Below are positions 1 to 12,329 of a stretch of 64,000 bases of DNA, one piece after another. A program made the translations under genes and the position numbers. The notes beneath the pieces were generated by a model. That model searched no databases. It was not told the origin of the DNA and saw only the letters and a list, made by a program, of their open reading frames with translations. Source of the stretch: Eutreptiella sp. 'Long Island Sound 2002' (taxonomy: Eukaryota; Euglenozoa; Euglenophyceae; Eutreptiales; Eutreptiaceae); NCBI GenBank assembly GCA_964036045.1, contig OZ038389.1:40481064-40545063 (forward strand), given 5' to 3'. Each line of letters opens with the position of its first letter. Positions within the stretch are counted from its first letter, which is position 1.

Positions 1-181
1 TTTTGGGGGGCTCTATTGACCCCCCCCCCTCATTTGAAAACCCGCCACCCAGATTTGTACCCACAAGTGTGTAGGTCAACACATGCTGCACATTAGCGAT
101 GGATAGATCCGATATGACCGCCCCGTTGATCGCAGCTTTCACAGTCCGTTGCTGAGGGGCTGCTGTGGCCCCGGAAGCCAT
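1..181 (-). CDS. Possible N-terminal coding segment running off the left edge
   Basis: On the minus strand an open frame starts at an ATG at 181 and stays open to base 1, about 60 codons. It begins MASGATAAPQQRTVKAAING and continues with a balanced, non-repetitive composition (segments such as VISDLSIANVQHVL), unlike the shadow ORFs around it. A possible donor (CTT|gtgggt) lies near base 65, so the true exon may end there and the later part may be intron. No family is recognised. The call rests only on composition and the open frame; it could be chance. Confidence 0.25.
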   Translation of the reverse strand, partial: MASGATAAPQQRTVKAAINGAVISDLSIANVQHVLTYTLVGTNLGGGFSNEGGGSIEPPK

Positions 182-481
182 GTCGATGTATGCCAGCCCC
201 CCATACAACACTAGACTTGGCGCTCTCGTGCGGCCGTAGTGGCCCGCCGGCAAGTCGCCACGATCCACGGCATATCAAAGAGCCCCACACACACGGCACA
301 CAGAGGGCAAAGCGCCTTGTAAATGAAACTCTTGGTGATCTGGGGTCCCTTGCCCTACGATACACAGCCCGCACCACGGCTCAGGGTAGGCTTGCATATG
401 AAGCGTGCTGGTGCCGGCAGCAGAGTGGAAGCCATGGGGGCAAAGTGCTGCGAATGCGGGCCGCCGTTCTACCCTCTTCCA

Positions 482-760
482 AAAAATTCTATTGCCTTCG
501 GCAAGGCACCTCAAAGAGAGTGCTAGAACACTAGAGTCAGTCAGTTAGGCTGACAGTCAGTCAGTCAGGCAGGCAGGCAGGCAGGCAGGCAGTCCGGCAG
601 TCAGGCAGGGAGTAAGTAAAGCAGGCAGGCAGGCAGGCAGAAACATCCAGTTCGGCTTTTTGGTGGCAGCCTACATCTACGTGTGATGGGGAGCAGTAAG
701 TGCGCGGTCAAGCACGGTGGTCGAGCGGATAACCTGCTCGGCCGGTATTGGAGGTGACCC
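482..760 (+). repeat. Degenerate tRNA-related repeat with CAGT/GGCA simple repeats
   Basis: The segment at 487-520 (attctattgccttcggca followed by a cacctc-aagagag string) recurs at 11948-11985. In both places it is followed by runs of cagtcag/caggcagg and then a tRNA-like A-box (tggtcgagcgg at 718-728 here). No clear B-box is seen in this copy, so it would be a decayed or rearranged member of the family at 11945-12320. Confidence 0.35.
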
Positions 761-2852
761 TGTCTGCAAACTGTTGTACTGCCCGCAGCATGTGTCTGCA
801 AAGCAGGCAGCCCACACCCTCTATTGTGAAGTGGACGACCGTCCCCATGCAAGACCAAAGCGAGCAACCAATGGCGCAGGGGGCTCAAGAGGCATCTGAC
901 AACATGGAACGGGGACCAAACGAACAAAAAATGACAGGGGCCCCTGGGCCACCTACGCAACACGCTGCATGAAACCGGATGAACATGTCGAATGTTGCCG
1001 CCCCCCCAAGCGGGCACGAGACCCTCTTCCTGTGCTTCGGACGGCCCCGACCCCATTGTCCGTCGGCACCGAGGCGACCGAAGCCGGTCCTACATCCGTT
1101 CACAAACCATGCACTGGCACCCTCTGCCTCTCGTGCTTGGGGTACAACAGTGCTCGCAACGAGGGCCAAGACACACCGAAATCTGGTCCCAAGTGTCGCA
1201 GGAGAAATTGGGTTCAAAGAATTTGTTGGCTTCGGTGGCTTCCGGACTTTGAAAAAGTTTGAAACGCCACCTGCACAGCAGTAGGCACGGGATACAAGCG
1301 ATGCACAGCCTCTCATGCTTCTTTGGTTGTGCATGGACACTAATATCCAGGGAGGGCCGGAGGGGAGCTCCTGGCAGCTATGAAATCATAGCTTTACGCT
1401 GCACCCATGCGTTTCAACACATGGAAGAAAACAAAACTCGCATTGCTAAACACTTTTTCTCACAGAAGTGCACCGTGCTGTCAATACACGATTGTGTTCC
1501 ACATCGCGTGCCAAATAGCCTCCATGCATACTCATGCGAGTAATCATGGTTTGACAAGGTGAATGAAGAAAATCTTCCACCTTAAATCAGAATTGGGGCC
1601 CTGTACATTTCCAGATCAATGTCAGTGTTCATAACATGATGCTGTTGCTGAATAGCACCAAGGAACCCCAATGATCCCGCGACAATAAACACAGATACAC
1701 TGATTGGGCCAGGGGATAGGTACATGGGTACCGCGCAGAAAGAGGACATCTCCGAGGATCAAGGTCCAGCTCGCCGTTTGACATATTTCCGTGGGCGCAA
1801 GCCTAGGAAGGTCCCAATCTGAGACGTTCCTACTGTCCGGGTGTGACAACACTGGGTATTACTGAGAAGCTTACGGCAACAGGCTGATTCCTAACGAAAC
1901 TCCGATCCTCTCTTCAACACTAGTGGTACGTCTGCTGTTGCGGAGGAGGGCTGGCGAGCGGGTTACCCCATGCCCTGAGCCGCAACACTACCGCTATAAA
2001 AACGCAGTGTGCAAGAGGGGCACCTCCACAGAAAGGACATTCCTAGGCATCCCGTGGAGGACGGCACAAAAAACAATGTGCCTCAGCCGCGGGCCTTCGA
2101 GTGGCCCATTCCTGAATCTTTTAGCAAGTGGTTTGACAAACAAGTTCATTGTTCAGAAGCTCTGCCGACTTTCCTGGCCAGTGTTCCTGGGCATGGGGAG
2201 GGAGGCGCAGCATCGCTTCCAAGGTACTGGACGGGGCCGAGTGTTGCCTCTGAAGTTTGACTCCAATCCTGATGCAAGTAGACCCGTACGTTTGAACCCC
2301 CCCCACATTGGCTGTATCTTGGGTGTTTGCTCTACGCATGGATGAAAGGAATGGATAGATCACTTGCATATGGGACATGGCATTCGTGACAACCAAGATA
2401 ATGTTGTGGCTGAAGAACAGGGACACCGGACCCCAGGGCTCACTGCCCCCTTTCTGACACCATTCTCGCAGCAGCTGCGTGTGCATCGTGACAGCCTGAT
2501 GCGCACCCATGTGTGGGGGGGACGCCGTAAGATGGAGGCGAGGCAGCATAGATCTGTGGAATGATGCATCACTCACGAGAACCAGACCTTACATGGGTGG
2601 ACCAGCCACGGCTAGGAGGCAGTTCTGCACGGGTGTGTGGCCCTAGGAGGATGCGGACTGCAACCCAACCGAAGGGACCTTCGACATTGGACACTGGACA
2701 AGGAGCCGGTACTGTGTGTGCGCTTGTCTGGGCTTGCAATGGTGGCAGAGTGTGAGCAACTTGCCTTCCACCGAACCGAAGGAACTGGTAGCACTGGACT
2801 ATCTCTCATGTATTCTCTGTGTGGCCCCAACTCAATGCCCGTCCACGCCCAC

Positions 2853-3031
2853 CTGCCATCCAAGCTCTTCACATAAGGCGTCTGGCCCTTGAGCAGCGCA
2901 CTCTCCACCGTCGGGTACGGGTTCAAGGGAACGTGCGGCGGGGTCTTGTTGCGCTCCACAACCACAGGGTTCTCCCAATCGGGAGGCAAAATGGGCGTGG
3001 GCGGACCCGGCCCCATGCCCATCACATCCAT
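2853..3031 (-). CDS. First exon of a glycoside hydrolase family 2 beta-galactosidase (partial)
   Basis: The minus-strand reading frame starts at an ATG at 3031, fixed by an in-frame TAA two codons upstream. It encodes the typical N-terminus of large GH2 beta-galactosidases: a DWENP block, then NKTPPHVPLNPYP, an ESALL acidic/hydrophobic stretch and the PYVKSLDGRW sugar-binding-domain start. In the family these blocks precede the jelly-roll domain. The exon is 179 nt and ends at a good donor (GGCAG|gtgggc, gt at plus 2852-2851), giving phase 2. I find no following GH2 exon (for example the NWQ..G.D.P.Y.N block) in the 2.85 kb to the left. The rest must lie beyond the window after a long intron, or the gene is truncated. 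The enzyme hydrolyses terminal beta-galactosides; this exon alone has no catalytic residues. Confidence 0.7.
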
Positions 3032-3289
3032 GGCTTAGAGAAACGAACGACTGGAAGACAGACCACAGGACAGAGTGTGGGTTTCCAATGGCTCAGACAA
3101 TGGTAAAGCACAGTTTGATTACCTGGGCGGGGAGAAAATTGGGTTGAGGGGGAATTACGCACGCAAGCGCAACCCACAGCCGGTGTGTGCCAAACCAATC
3201 CCATTGATCCTTGAAACTGTTTGGATTACGTTTTAACGAAAACAACCGACCGACACTATTTCCAATTTTGCAGTAGTCCCTTTCAGTGT

Positions 3290-4060
3290 GGGGGCACCAT
3301 AAGAAATTGACCAGCTACAAGATGAGTACCGCTGGACTGGGCACCAGGGGAGGGCCTTGCCGCAGCCTAAGGCGGGGCTTAAAAGCGGAGGCAAGCCCCT
3401 CCCCCCCCGGCGGTGGTCCCTTGGGAGCCCAGTTTCCAAACCCCCCCCCCACCCACCATGGGCTCCCGAGTCTGCCTCCTTACTATGCCTTGGGGGGGGG
3501 GGGGTCTGAGAGGGCGCCCATGGGGCCATGACATCAGGTTTTGAAAAAAAACACCATATTCCTGACCTCCTGCCAGACTCAATCAGTTCAATCCATTGCA
3601 AGTTTGCACAACCATAAGTGTTTTGCCATGCTGCTCCTGCAGCGCAAACCAAATCTGCACCGAACGTGGCCTTGAGGTCAGTGTGCTCCCACGGCTATCA
3701 AATGTTTCTTGGGCAGTCTGGGTTAGCCCACTCACCCCTTGCCGCACAGCCGGGTCGGCCCTTGCCAACCTAGCTAGCACAAAACCAGCCCCCCCCCCCC
3801 CCCCCGCCGTCTACATCACAACACCCTCGATCAAAAACAAATCAACCCCCGGCGTCACAACCACGCTCGGGCACCAATCCAGCCCCCTTGGTGCATCCCA
3901 ATCAGACTTCAGATTCAGAAGATGCGACCCCAAAAACTACGGCCCAATAAATAACGACACGGTAACTGCTAGCGTACCGGGGCACCCCCACCCACCACCC
4001 AAAATGACCTGCCCCAAGGTGGGAACGGCAGTGTCACCAACAGTAGGGAGATTTTCATCA
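3290..4060. other. Non-coding stretch with poly-G and poly-C runs
   Basis: No coding frame with recognisable composition is visible. The stretch contains a G run near 3493-3505 and a C run near 3790-3803, typical of the homopolymers scattered over this window. Confidence 0.5.
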
Positions 4061-4067
4061 ATCACAA

Positions 4068-4145
4068 GATGAAGCCCATGCACGACGAGCCTCCACGGGG
4101 CTTGAACCGGCGCCTTCTGCGCTCCAAGCATAGACCACGAAGACA
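4068..4145 (-). repeat. tRNA-like SINE head
   Basis: Read on the minus strand, this carries a B-box-like ggttcaagccc (around 4095-4106) preceded about 35 nt upstream by an A-box-like tggtctatgcttgg. The spacing is that of an internal RNA polymerase III promoter. Acceptor-stem pairing is not convincing, so this is better read as a tRNA-derived SINE remnant than a functional tRNA. Confidence 0.35.
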
Positions 4146-4878
4146 GCATGCCCAGTACAAGACCAGCCGAAAAAACACCAGAGACTCCCTAACAGCCAGA
4201 CAATGAGGCAAAATGCCACGCCGCGCCAAGTCGCCACACAGTGCCCCATGTATAAGGAGCTCTTTGGCAGTGCAAAGTGTCCCCACACCCATAAAAAAGG
4301 GCCTTTTTTGCTGCGCAAAGCCTCCCTCACAAACTCCCTAGTAGAGGCACTCACTTGCAGAGACAATAGTATGGATGGGAATGTTTATTGGGGTATTCAC
4401 GATCCGGCACCAAGAACTGCGCAAAAAACCCACTCCCCCGAAGTAGGTACCATTGTGATGGTTGATCATAAAACCCATGCCGCAGGCTTGACCGCCCGTA
4501 GTGTTGATTCCCTACCCAAAGACACCAGCCTCAGGGGAGCAGGGATCATGTGCAAACGTCTATCCCGTTCCTTCGACATCAACCAACGCCAACAAAAATC
4601 TCCCCATACCTAAAGAAAACCGAATGCCAAAAAGGCACCTCCTCAAGATAGTCTGCTGGACACACTGGCATCACTCATCTGCACGGAGGGGGCTTAGGGG
4701 GAATGTTTGCCCGGCCTGCTACCTTTGTATCAAGTAGCCTGGCTCTAGCCCCAAGTTTGTCCTCGCCTAGGGAAGTCCCCCAAGTAGACTGCACTGGACT
4801 GCAAACCTTCCCTGCAAAGCACTTTGGATAAGCCGGAATATGAGAATTCAACAACCCAAAATGTCACTCAAAATGTGA

Positions 4879-5565
4879 TTAACAAATAATATTATTCCCA
4901 CAAGTGTGCATGTCAATGCATTCACAACAATAGTGCTCCGTACACTCACCACAAACTGTGACCGTGGAGCGCTTGTGACAACACAACGCACGCACTTCTA
5001 CCTCATCCTCTCCCTCATCCTCCGTGGCGGCCAAGTTGCTCTTGTCTTTCCAAGCATGAGGCGGAACATGGTCCCATGGTCCATAAAGAGGGTGGTGGGC
5101 CTGCCTCCCAATGCAAAATTGAGGAAAATGCAATAACATACGGACGAACTGGTGCAACTCATCGGGGCCGCCACGCCAAATGTTCCTAACCAAGCCCCAA
5201 TGCCACAAGCGAGCAAACAATTGCTCAATGCGTGCGCGGTACCACCCATGTGCATCATTGTAACATTGTTGGTGGGCTGTCAAAGTTCCATTCTTTCTTC
5301 CAATGGATGGCACAATGACATGAGCCCGGCCTTTGTAAGCACCATCATGGCCCCCAACTTCAAAAATCAAAGAAATCACCTTGGGTACAAGAAGGACCAC
5401 ACCCATCCCACATGAGAACATCAGCGGATGTCTTTCTTCTCGGGGATCCCCAATAAAAGGGGACAAAACAGAAACAGCCACATCACCCTTGCTTCGGGGC
5501 CCAAAAATGGGCGGATTGGCTACATAAACCCTGCCTTCTCGGGGGTCCCCAATGGAAGGGGACAA
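4879..5565 (-). pseudogene. C-terminal part of an IS5/Harbinger-like DDE transposase
   Basis: The 228-residue frame contains the signature end of DDE superfamily transposases: VPKVISLIFEVGG, then DGAYKGRAHVIVPSIG (second catalytic Asp region), a YN dipeptide, and RARIEQLFARLWHWGL carrying the third acidic residue (Glu). It ends with a Cys-rich tail (CGECTEHYCCEC), perhaps a small zinc-binding module. Full-length proteins of this type are about 350-450 residues with a helix-turn-helix and the first Asp upstream. Here the N-terminus is missing and is replaced by two degenerate copies of a roughly 97-bp repeat (5430-5600), each coding an SIGDPRE-like string. No terminal inverted repeats were found. 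Best read as a dead fragment of a DNA transposon. Confidence 0.6.
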
Positions 5566-5639
5566 ATTCAGAAGGGTCTACATCACCCCTGAGTTCTTGG
5601 GGGCACATATTTGGTGGGGGGGGGGGGGCAGGCACGAGT

Positions 5640-8000
5640 GGGGAATGGTCTAAAAAAGATGCCCGGCGCGCGCCCCGCGCGCTAATACTCCCCCTTAATG
5701 ATGTGCATGGGTGGGAGATTTTTCAGGTGGAGCGTTGCTTTGCCTAAATGATGGTGCTGGAGGGTAGTTTGTGACATTGGGCATTCCAGCCCATACGTCT
5801 TGTACCATGGCCAAACACCAGCCTCACAGCTTGGCTCACTAGGTTTGTTGTGCTCCCAAGGGCAGGTTCAGGGCCAACTTGGCTGTCTAGTGGACCAGGA
5901 AGTTGTTATGGTACTGGTTTGAGGTTGGCATTGTTGTGAAGCAAATCAGTCCCAACTTACCTGAGATCCCTCCCCCAAATCCCTTGAGGGCCACCCCACC
6001 AACATGGCCAACGGTTGGTTTTGTGTGCTTTCTGTTTGTTCACCCCATTGCGCGACAACATTGCAAGCTAAAGGGGGATATGTATATACCTTTTGGGAAT
6101 CTGCAGGAAAAATTCATTGAGCAATTGCCTTGATCTTGGCTAAGCTGTCTCACAATTTTACAATGATGCTAAAACTGGGTGTTGGGCCCACTACACTGCA
6201 ACATGGAACAAAGCATGCAGCCACCATCAGGGCTCTCTTCTTGGTGTATTGCCATCAATTGCACGTTTCACTGTGATTTGAAGGTCAACACCCACGGAAC
6301 TACCCCCAAAAAAAAGGTTTCATGTAGCCACTGAGGGGTACTCATTTTGCACCAAAGAGCTGACAGCAAAAATTACCTCTGTGGACGATGTGACCTGGCA
6401 TCTATGTAATTGCAAGGAGGTGCATAAGAGGCAGTCCTGCAGCTTGTCTTGCTCCTATCACGCCTGTTCTGAGTGGCTCTAAACTTATTCTCTTAGAAGG
6501 TGTCTTTTCTTTCAACCGTAGGCTTCTATGATGCATCAAGGGAAGAAACGCTTTGTGCAGCAAATGTGGACGTGGCAACAGCACAGGACTGTGAACAGAA
6601 CAGGGCAGGTGGCAACCGAAAATTCCCCAAATGGAGAAAAAAATCTGCTGTCAGCAGCAGAACTGTGGTGTTCCAGTGCTTGGCTATTATCATCAATTTA
6701 GAGGGAAATACCTAGTAGTAGTACTTCTGCTCTCTTTTAAAAGGGAGGGAACTTTATTCGTGATGAATGGTGCACCATTTTCACCCCGTGCAGCACACAG
6801 AATTGCAGCCACAACGAGGGCTCATAGAAGCATGACAACTCAAGAGTTCCAGTCAGTGGAAGCAGCTCCTGTGATTGGACTACACTCAACACTGAGAGTG
6901 GCCATGCACAAAGCCCACAGAGAGAGCCAAGCGGTCCTCCTTCTGGGTCTTTTCCTTGGCCTCTCACAGCAGCCCCTCCTAGCGGCCTCTCTCGGTACCC
7001 CCTCCCCCCTTGAGCAAGCACTGCCTTGTCCAAGCACGTGGACGGGTCTGACCGTCGTTTTTCCGACCGCTCTTTTATTGTCTAAGCACAGGAACCCGTC
7101 TGACCGCTGTTTTCCTGGCTTTCAGCGTGCTTGCACAAGGGGGAGGGGGGAGGTTACCTCTATCCTCTTTCGGATCGCCGTCTCCCCGGCTCCTCTCGCC
7201 GTCCTGTCTCTACGGCCCAACCTGGCGACCGCTGCCAACAATCACTCGTGCTGACTCCCCTCGCTGGCATCTCTTAGCGCCCCCCTCTTGGCAGCCCCTC
7301 ACAACATCCGTAGCATCTCCTGGTGCTCTTTCACAGTGTAAGAAGAATTCCCCCCACCCCAAGCCAGCTGCCATCCTGCACTACCCCAACCCCCCCGCCC
7401 CCTCCCAGGCAGATCCGAAGCGTCGTATGGTTGGGGAAGGTGGTGCTGACGAAGGGCAGGGATGGGGACTAAGGGACAGAGGAATGTTGTGCCCAAGAGG
7501 CGTGCATTGGATTGATCACCCAATCACTTTTTAGTAGCAAATGATTGTTTGCATTAGCAAGAGAACTAACATGGGCACCTGAAAATTGGAACGAATACTG
7601 GTTGATCAACTTGCAAAGATTCTTGTTCTAAATTGTACAACCACCTCCAACATTGCAATCTTTTATGATCACCACACAAAAGCACTCGAGTGTGCATAAA
7701 TCTTAAATCACTTCACTGACAAACCACCAAGCACAATCAAAATTTGATGCCTTTGTGCAAGCATCTGCAAAACAGATGGCTGTGCAACACCACGGCAAAA
7801 ATAAAATGAAATGAATTGTGTCACCCATCAGAGGGAAAAAATTGCAGCCAACAACACCTCAATATACCCCATATCGTCAGAAAACCCCCAGCTCTGTAAA
7901 CGCTGCTAAGAATGCTGACGAAAATACAAAGATCAAAATAAAAAACGGTTTTCGCTAAAATGAACTGGGAGAGAAAAGAATCTAACCTAACTGCCCAACA
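5640..8000. other. Intergenic, no gene recognised
   Basis: AT-richer sequence downstream of the prohibitin gene. Short ORFs are present on both strands, but none shows conserved motifs or codon-like composition. The part next to 8000 is presumably the 3' untranslated region of the prohibitin gene; I see no clear polyadenylation signal. Confidence 0.5.
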
Positions 8001-8001
8001 A

Positions 8002-8880
8002 TTAATATCGTTTTTGAGGTGGTGGCAACGAATCAGGCATTTTGCGGAAAGGGTTCACACCACCATCACTTGCGTTGACAAGGATGTTTGACCCCCCTGG
8101 GATGAAACTCACATTTGGAGCACTGCTCATGGACTTTGCGATGTCTTTTGCTGCTTCTATGCGCCGGAGTTCAATGAGACCTGGGCCAGCTCTGTACAAA
8201 GCGCTTGAAATCATTGCAGCAGCTTCAGCTTCACCTTCGGCTCGAATGATCGAAGCTTCTTTTTCTTGTTGGTTTTTCAGCACAACAAATTTGTGGCGTT
8301 CGGCTTCTTGTTGAGCAACTTGCTTAGCTTCAACAGCTTGCATAAACTCGGCACCGAATTGAAGATCCATGAGGGAAACGTCCTCCAAAATCATGCCGAA
8401 TTCCTCCTTTGCCCTACCTTCCATCAAGCTTCGAATCTTCAAGGACACCGCTTCACGCTTGGTGATCAATTCTTCCGCGTTGTATTGGGCGACAACAGCC
8501 TTCAAAATTTCATTGCCAATGGAAGGCAAGATCCTTTCGTCGTAATCTGTACCGTATCTATCGTACAACCAAGGTAGTTTCGATGTGACGGGATGGTGTA
8601 GCACTCTCAACTTCATGCGAACTTGCTGTTGATCTTTTGTGCCGCTTCGTGTTTGGATTTCCCTCGGTCTAATCTTGACGTCATAAATGTGGGGTCTTTG
8701 GATGAAGGGAACCATGAAGTGCAGGCCCTCAGGGTACGTGCCGGGTAGGACGCCAAAAATTCGGTCATACTTCACAGCACATTCCCCAGCATCCACTACA
8801 AACAAGCAGTTTCCCGCCACCATCCATGTGGCACTTAATCCGATGAGACCAGCTCCGAGTTTGCCCAATTGTTGGTTCAT
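8002..8880 (-). CDS. PHB2: Prohibitin-2
   Basis: An intact, intronless 292-residue protein, close to the usual 290-300 of prohibitin-2. Prohibitins 1 and 2 form alternating ring complexes in the inner mitochondrial membrane that stabilise newly made proteins and cristae. The N-terminus (residues 8-30) is a hydrophobic anchor. The SPFH/PHB domain follows (about 30-190), with IYDVKIRPREIQTRSGTKD and the hallmark DYDERILPSIGNEILKAVVA. A coiled-coil segment comes next (VEAKQVAQQEAER ... IIRAEGEAEAAAM), then LRRIEAAKDIAKSMS. The RSGTKD..QVRMKLRVL block and the VEAKQVAQQEA block fit PHB2 better than PHB1. The start is the first Met before the hydrophobic anchor; the frame ends at TAA (8002-8004). 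It is single-exon, unlike the split genes elsewhere in the window. Confidence 0.95.
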   Translation of the reverse strand: MNQQLGKLGAGLIGLSATWMVAGNCLFVVDAGECAVKYDRIFGVLPGTYPEGLHFMVPFIQRPHIYDVKIRPREIQTRSGTKDQQQVRMKLRVLHHPVTSKLPWLYDRYGTDYDERILPSIGNEILKAVVAQYNAEELITKREAVSLKIRSLMEGRAKEEFGMILEDVSLMDLQFGAEFMQAVEAKQVAQQEAERHKFVVLKNQQEKEASIIRAEGEAEAAAMISSALYRAGPGLIELRRIEAAKDIAKSMSSAPNVSFIPGGSNILVNASDGGVNPFRKMPDSLPPPQKRY

Positions 8881-11800
8881 GCTGCAATTTCGTCGTCTCC
8901 CTTTGCGACAGACGTCTCAAAAGGCGTGGAAGAAGAGGAACTGGTAGCAGAAGTGGGGGAAGAAAAAAGTAATGGCAAAGGGGATAGAGGGAGGTTTGGG
9001 GCAAAGAGGGGGAACAGGATCATTGCACCGGAGGAGTGGGAGATGAGCCCATGGAGAGGGAGGGGATCCTCTAATCCTCTAATTGTCCCACCCTCTACTC
9101 AACGAATCCTCCACAAAAATGATGGGGAAAGTAGAAGTCACCACATCTGACCCAAACTATTCATTGCCGGGACGTTGTGCAGACGTAGTAGACATAGAAG
9201 CCCTGCAAGGATCAATCCCAGCTCCTCTCCATGAGTCTGTGCTTTCCACCTACTGCTGTGGATGCATATATCATTGACCACTTTTCAGTCACAAAACAAA
9301 TCAGGCCTTCTTGCATGCCTTGACACTCAAAAACTCAAACAGCAGATCAAGAAAGTTGATAAATAAGACATCAGTTGCAATGCAACATTTACACAACAAA
9401 AGGACACAAGACAGCAAATGCCAAAAAAGGGTTCCTGGTCCACAAGGTCCTTGTTTATGTTTGTTCGATGATGAACCCTTTCTTTTTTTCATTCTCAGAC
9501 TTATGTGTGGCTCGTAAGTGCTTCGACAGTGTGACCGGACCTTAGTGGCAGGTAAAATACAACGTAGATTGTGCTTCTTGAGTGCTACAAATTGCTCAGG
9601 GCGGTGGAAGTGTATTGGACCTTGAAGTCTGTCCTCCGTGCATTCAGCAGGACAATTACCAATTCCTTGGAGGCCTCCCTGAAGCCGGACTGACTGGAAA
9701 GAGAAACTGGCTGTCTTGGTTGACACTGAAAGCATGGTGGTGGGGCACGGAAAATACATCCTGATGCACGCAAGGGATAATTATGAACCCTTGCCCTCCC
9801 ACCCATGGGAATGTCCATGCACTGTGTGCGCACTGCGTGCAGGGCCCATGCAATGAAACCAAGCTAGGGAGGATCCGAGGAACCCCCCCCGCATTTATGC
9901 AGGCGTCACAAGGTTCTTTATATCCCTCGTGGTTGGTGGCCGTGGCCAAGCACATTCTGCTGTTGCCTGAGTGTGTTGGAAGATGGCGGCAGCCTTCCAA
10001 GGACATAGACATTCTGCCTAGACCCAATTGAGGCCCAAGTTGTAGCAGCCCTATGTGGGCCGTTATTGATAAGCCGGTGATTCGCAATTATCCGAGAGCG
10101 CGGTTGCAAGGTTCAAGGGCTAGCTCATAAAGAGAATCCACAAAGAATGTTGTTTACTAGAGATAGCAAACCGGTGGCCATAAAAGTTGGAATCCGCTTA
10201 GGAGTGTGCAACAACCCGCCTGCCGATTTGCTGTATTGCGACATCCGGCGATTCCCCATCAGCACAATCCAGCATCCACCTATAGCAAAGAACGTGCAGC
10301 GCAACCGGGTGAAAATGGGTTAAAATGGTCGAAAATGGGTGAAAATGGGTGACTATTCAAATGTGCCACATCCTCAATGCAAAAGCGGCGCAAAAAACAT
10401 TGCACTTTGTGCGCACTGCGTGAACGGCATGTATTCGTTTGAAGTAAGCCATGGTGAAATCCACGCATAGACCAGCCCATGCATAGACCAACCCATGCAA
10501 GATTCTTCTGGTGAAAATTCCACATAGACTAGAAACTCCTGTTCAATCTTGGGGGCCACAACTCGTGTCCCCAACGAATTAGCACCATAACCCCACTTTT
10601 TGTTGAACCCAACTACTTTAGAGATGTTGCTCAGGTTCATGGATATGTTTTACTTATGCTCACTGTGTGCATATGACATGCATGTATTACAAAATCCACC
10701 CAACGGGAAACCCTCTAAAAACCCCCCTCCACCTCTAGGCAGCACGCATTGTAGCAATACAAACGCGTGTAAAATTCTGATGGCTCGAAATGTGGAAAAA
10801 CCCTTGCATGATTATGTAAGAGTGGCGAGCTATCAAGCTATATGGTCGTGCATCCTTGACGCCTGCCCCAAGATTGTATTCAGGCCACAGATTAGTCTTG
10901 TCATGCATGAATGAGCTAGCCATACATGGCCTTTGGGTCATGAATGTATGAGTCATCACGTGGTTCCCCGTCATCTCAAGCCAATCACCAAGGACAAAGG
11001 AGAGGAAGGGGTGAAGGTGGGTGAAAATGGGATGAGAGGAGGTGGAAAGGGGTGAAAAGTGCCGTGGACCCCTTACATGGCTGGCTGGTTGCATGACAAA
11101 CATGTGTCAACTGTGTCGGCCAATCACCCGAACAACCACCACCCTTTCTTTAAACCGTTTCCACACAAAAAAAATTATTCTGACATGGATGCCATCAATA
11201 CAATTCATAGCTTGTGGAAAATATATAGACCCAAATCAAGGGGTCGATTAATTGCTGACAAACAAACCTTTGCACCACGTGTGCATTGCACTAACGACTT
11301 TCACCATATTTGGACTCAAACCCATGACCTCATCACAATGTTCATGCTCGGGTTTGTATCCATGTACCCGGCTTGTGAGGCTCCCACTCTTGTTCATACA
11401 GAGGCTCGTGCTCATGACTAGGCCCATGAAAATGTTTGTAGTCGGACTTTTATCCATGTCCATGGAAGTCCATTCCAGTGGTTTGGAGCGTATGTGTTCT
11501 CTACGAGTGCAATGTGCCCAAATTGATGTGTTGTGACACACACTGTTGCATTTGGAAGGGGTGGACCAACCGTCTAAGAGGAGGTCTGATTCCAACATTC
11601 AAAACTGCAAAAGATCACACACGGGATCACACCCTGGTCCAGGTTCCCAAATTGTGCACTGTACAAAATCCACACAACAAAACAACAATCATAAAACATG
11701 AGAGCGACACAGACCACGCAAAGTCCCCAAAAAAATTGAGGAAGACTGAACGAGTAAATATTGCAACTGGTACTGAACGGAGGGCCTGTCGCCCTTGACT

Positions 11801-11940
11801 AGTGTTCTGAGGAGGCGCTGTACAAGGAAAATGCGACTAAGAGGGAACGTGTGCCCAGCGCGCCCAAATTCCATCGTACTAGGCCAGGTCAGAAAATCTC
11901 ATACAGACACATGCTCCCAAACGGTTGGAGGTGGGAAGTG
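8881..11940. other. Intergenic, no gene recognised; short tandem motifs
   Basis: About 3 kb upstream of the prohibitin gene without a convincing coding frame. At 10313-10350 a gggtgaaaat-type 10-bp motif is repeated several times. At 10467-10500 a catagaccagcccatg-type 16-bp motif is tandemly duplicated. The 5' end of this stretch is expected to hold the prohibitin promoter, but no recognisable element is visible. Confidence 0.45.
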
Positions 11941-11944
11941 ACTG

Positions 11945-12320
11945 TTGAAAATTCTATTGCCTTCGGCAGTGCACCTCGAAGAGAGGTTGACAGTCAGCCA
12001 ATCAGTCAGTTAGACAGGCCAGCAGTCAGTCAGACAGAAACACACACTTTGGGTTTTTTGTCAGTAGCAGACATGGGATCAAGCAGTCGGGAGCACACTG
12101 GGTGTCAGGATTGACAGTGGCCGAATGGTAATGCAGGCGACTCTGGGCATGTCGATCGGCGGTTTGAACCCCGGTGCGGTCGATGTCGGGGCGGCGCCGC
12201 CAGCGTCTGCCCGCCGGGATTCGGACCACCGACCTAAAGCTCTGCGGCCGAGTGTGTTACCATTCGACCGGCGGAGGTGTGCAACCGGAATGTCTCCCCA
12301 CTGCTTGGAACCTTCTCAGC
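11945..12320. repeat. tRNA-derived SINE cluster with two opposed tRNA-like heads
   Basis: On the plus strand, tggccgaatggtaa (12118-12131) matches a pol III A-box and ggtttgaaccc (12162-12172) a B-box. On the minus strand a second tRNA-like unit covers about 12205-12275, with A-box cggtcgaatgg, B-box ggtccgaatccc and ends that can pair as ccgccgg/ccggcgg. The T-arms do not fold properly, so these are not functional tRNAs. The left part (11948-12060) shares sequence with 487-640, indicating a dispersed family. A poly-C tract (about 12330-12365) follows. Confidence 0.45.
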
Positions 12321-12329
12321 GAAAACTTT

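Noticed and set aside
12205-12275. A functional tRNA gene on the minus strand
   Set aside because: The outer stem pairs, but D- and T-arms do not fold and the sequence sits in a dispersed repeat, so it is read as a SINE head.
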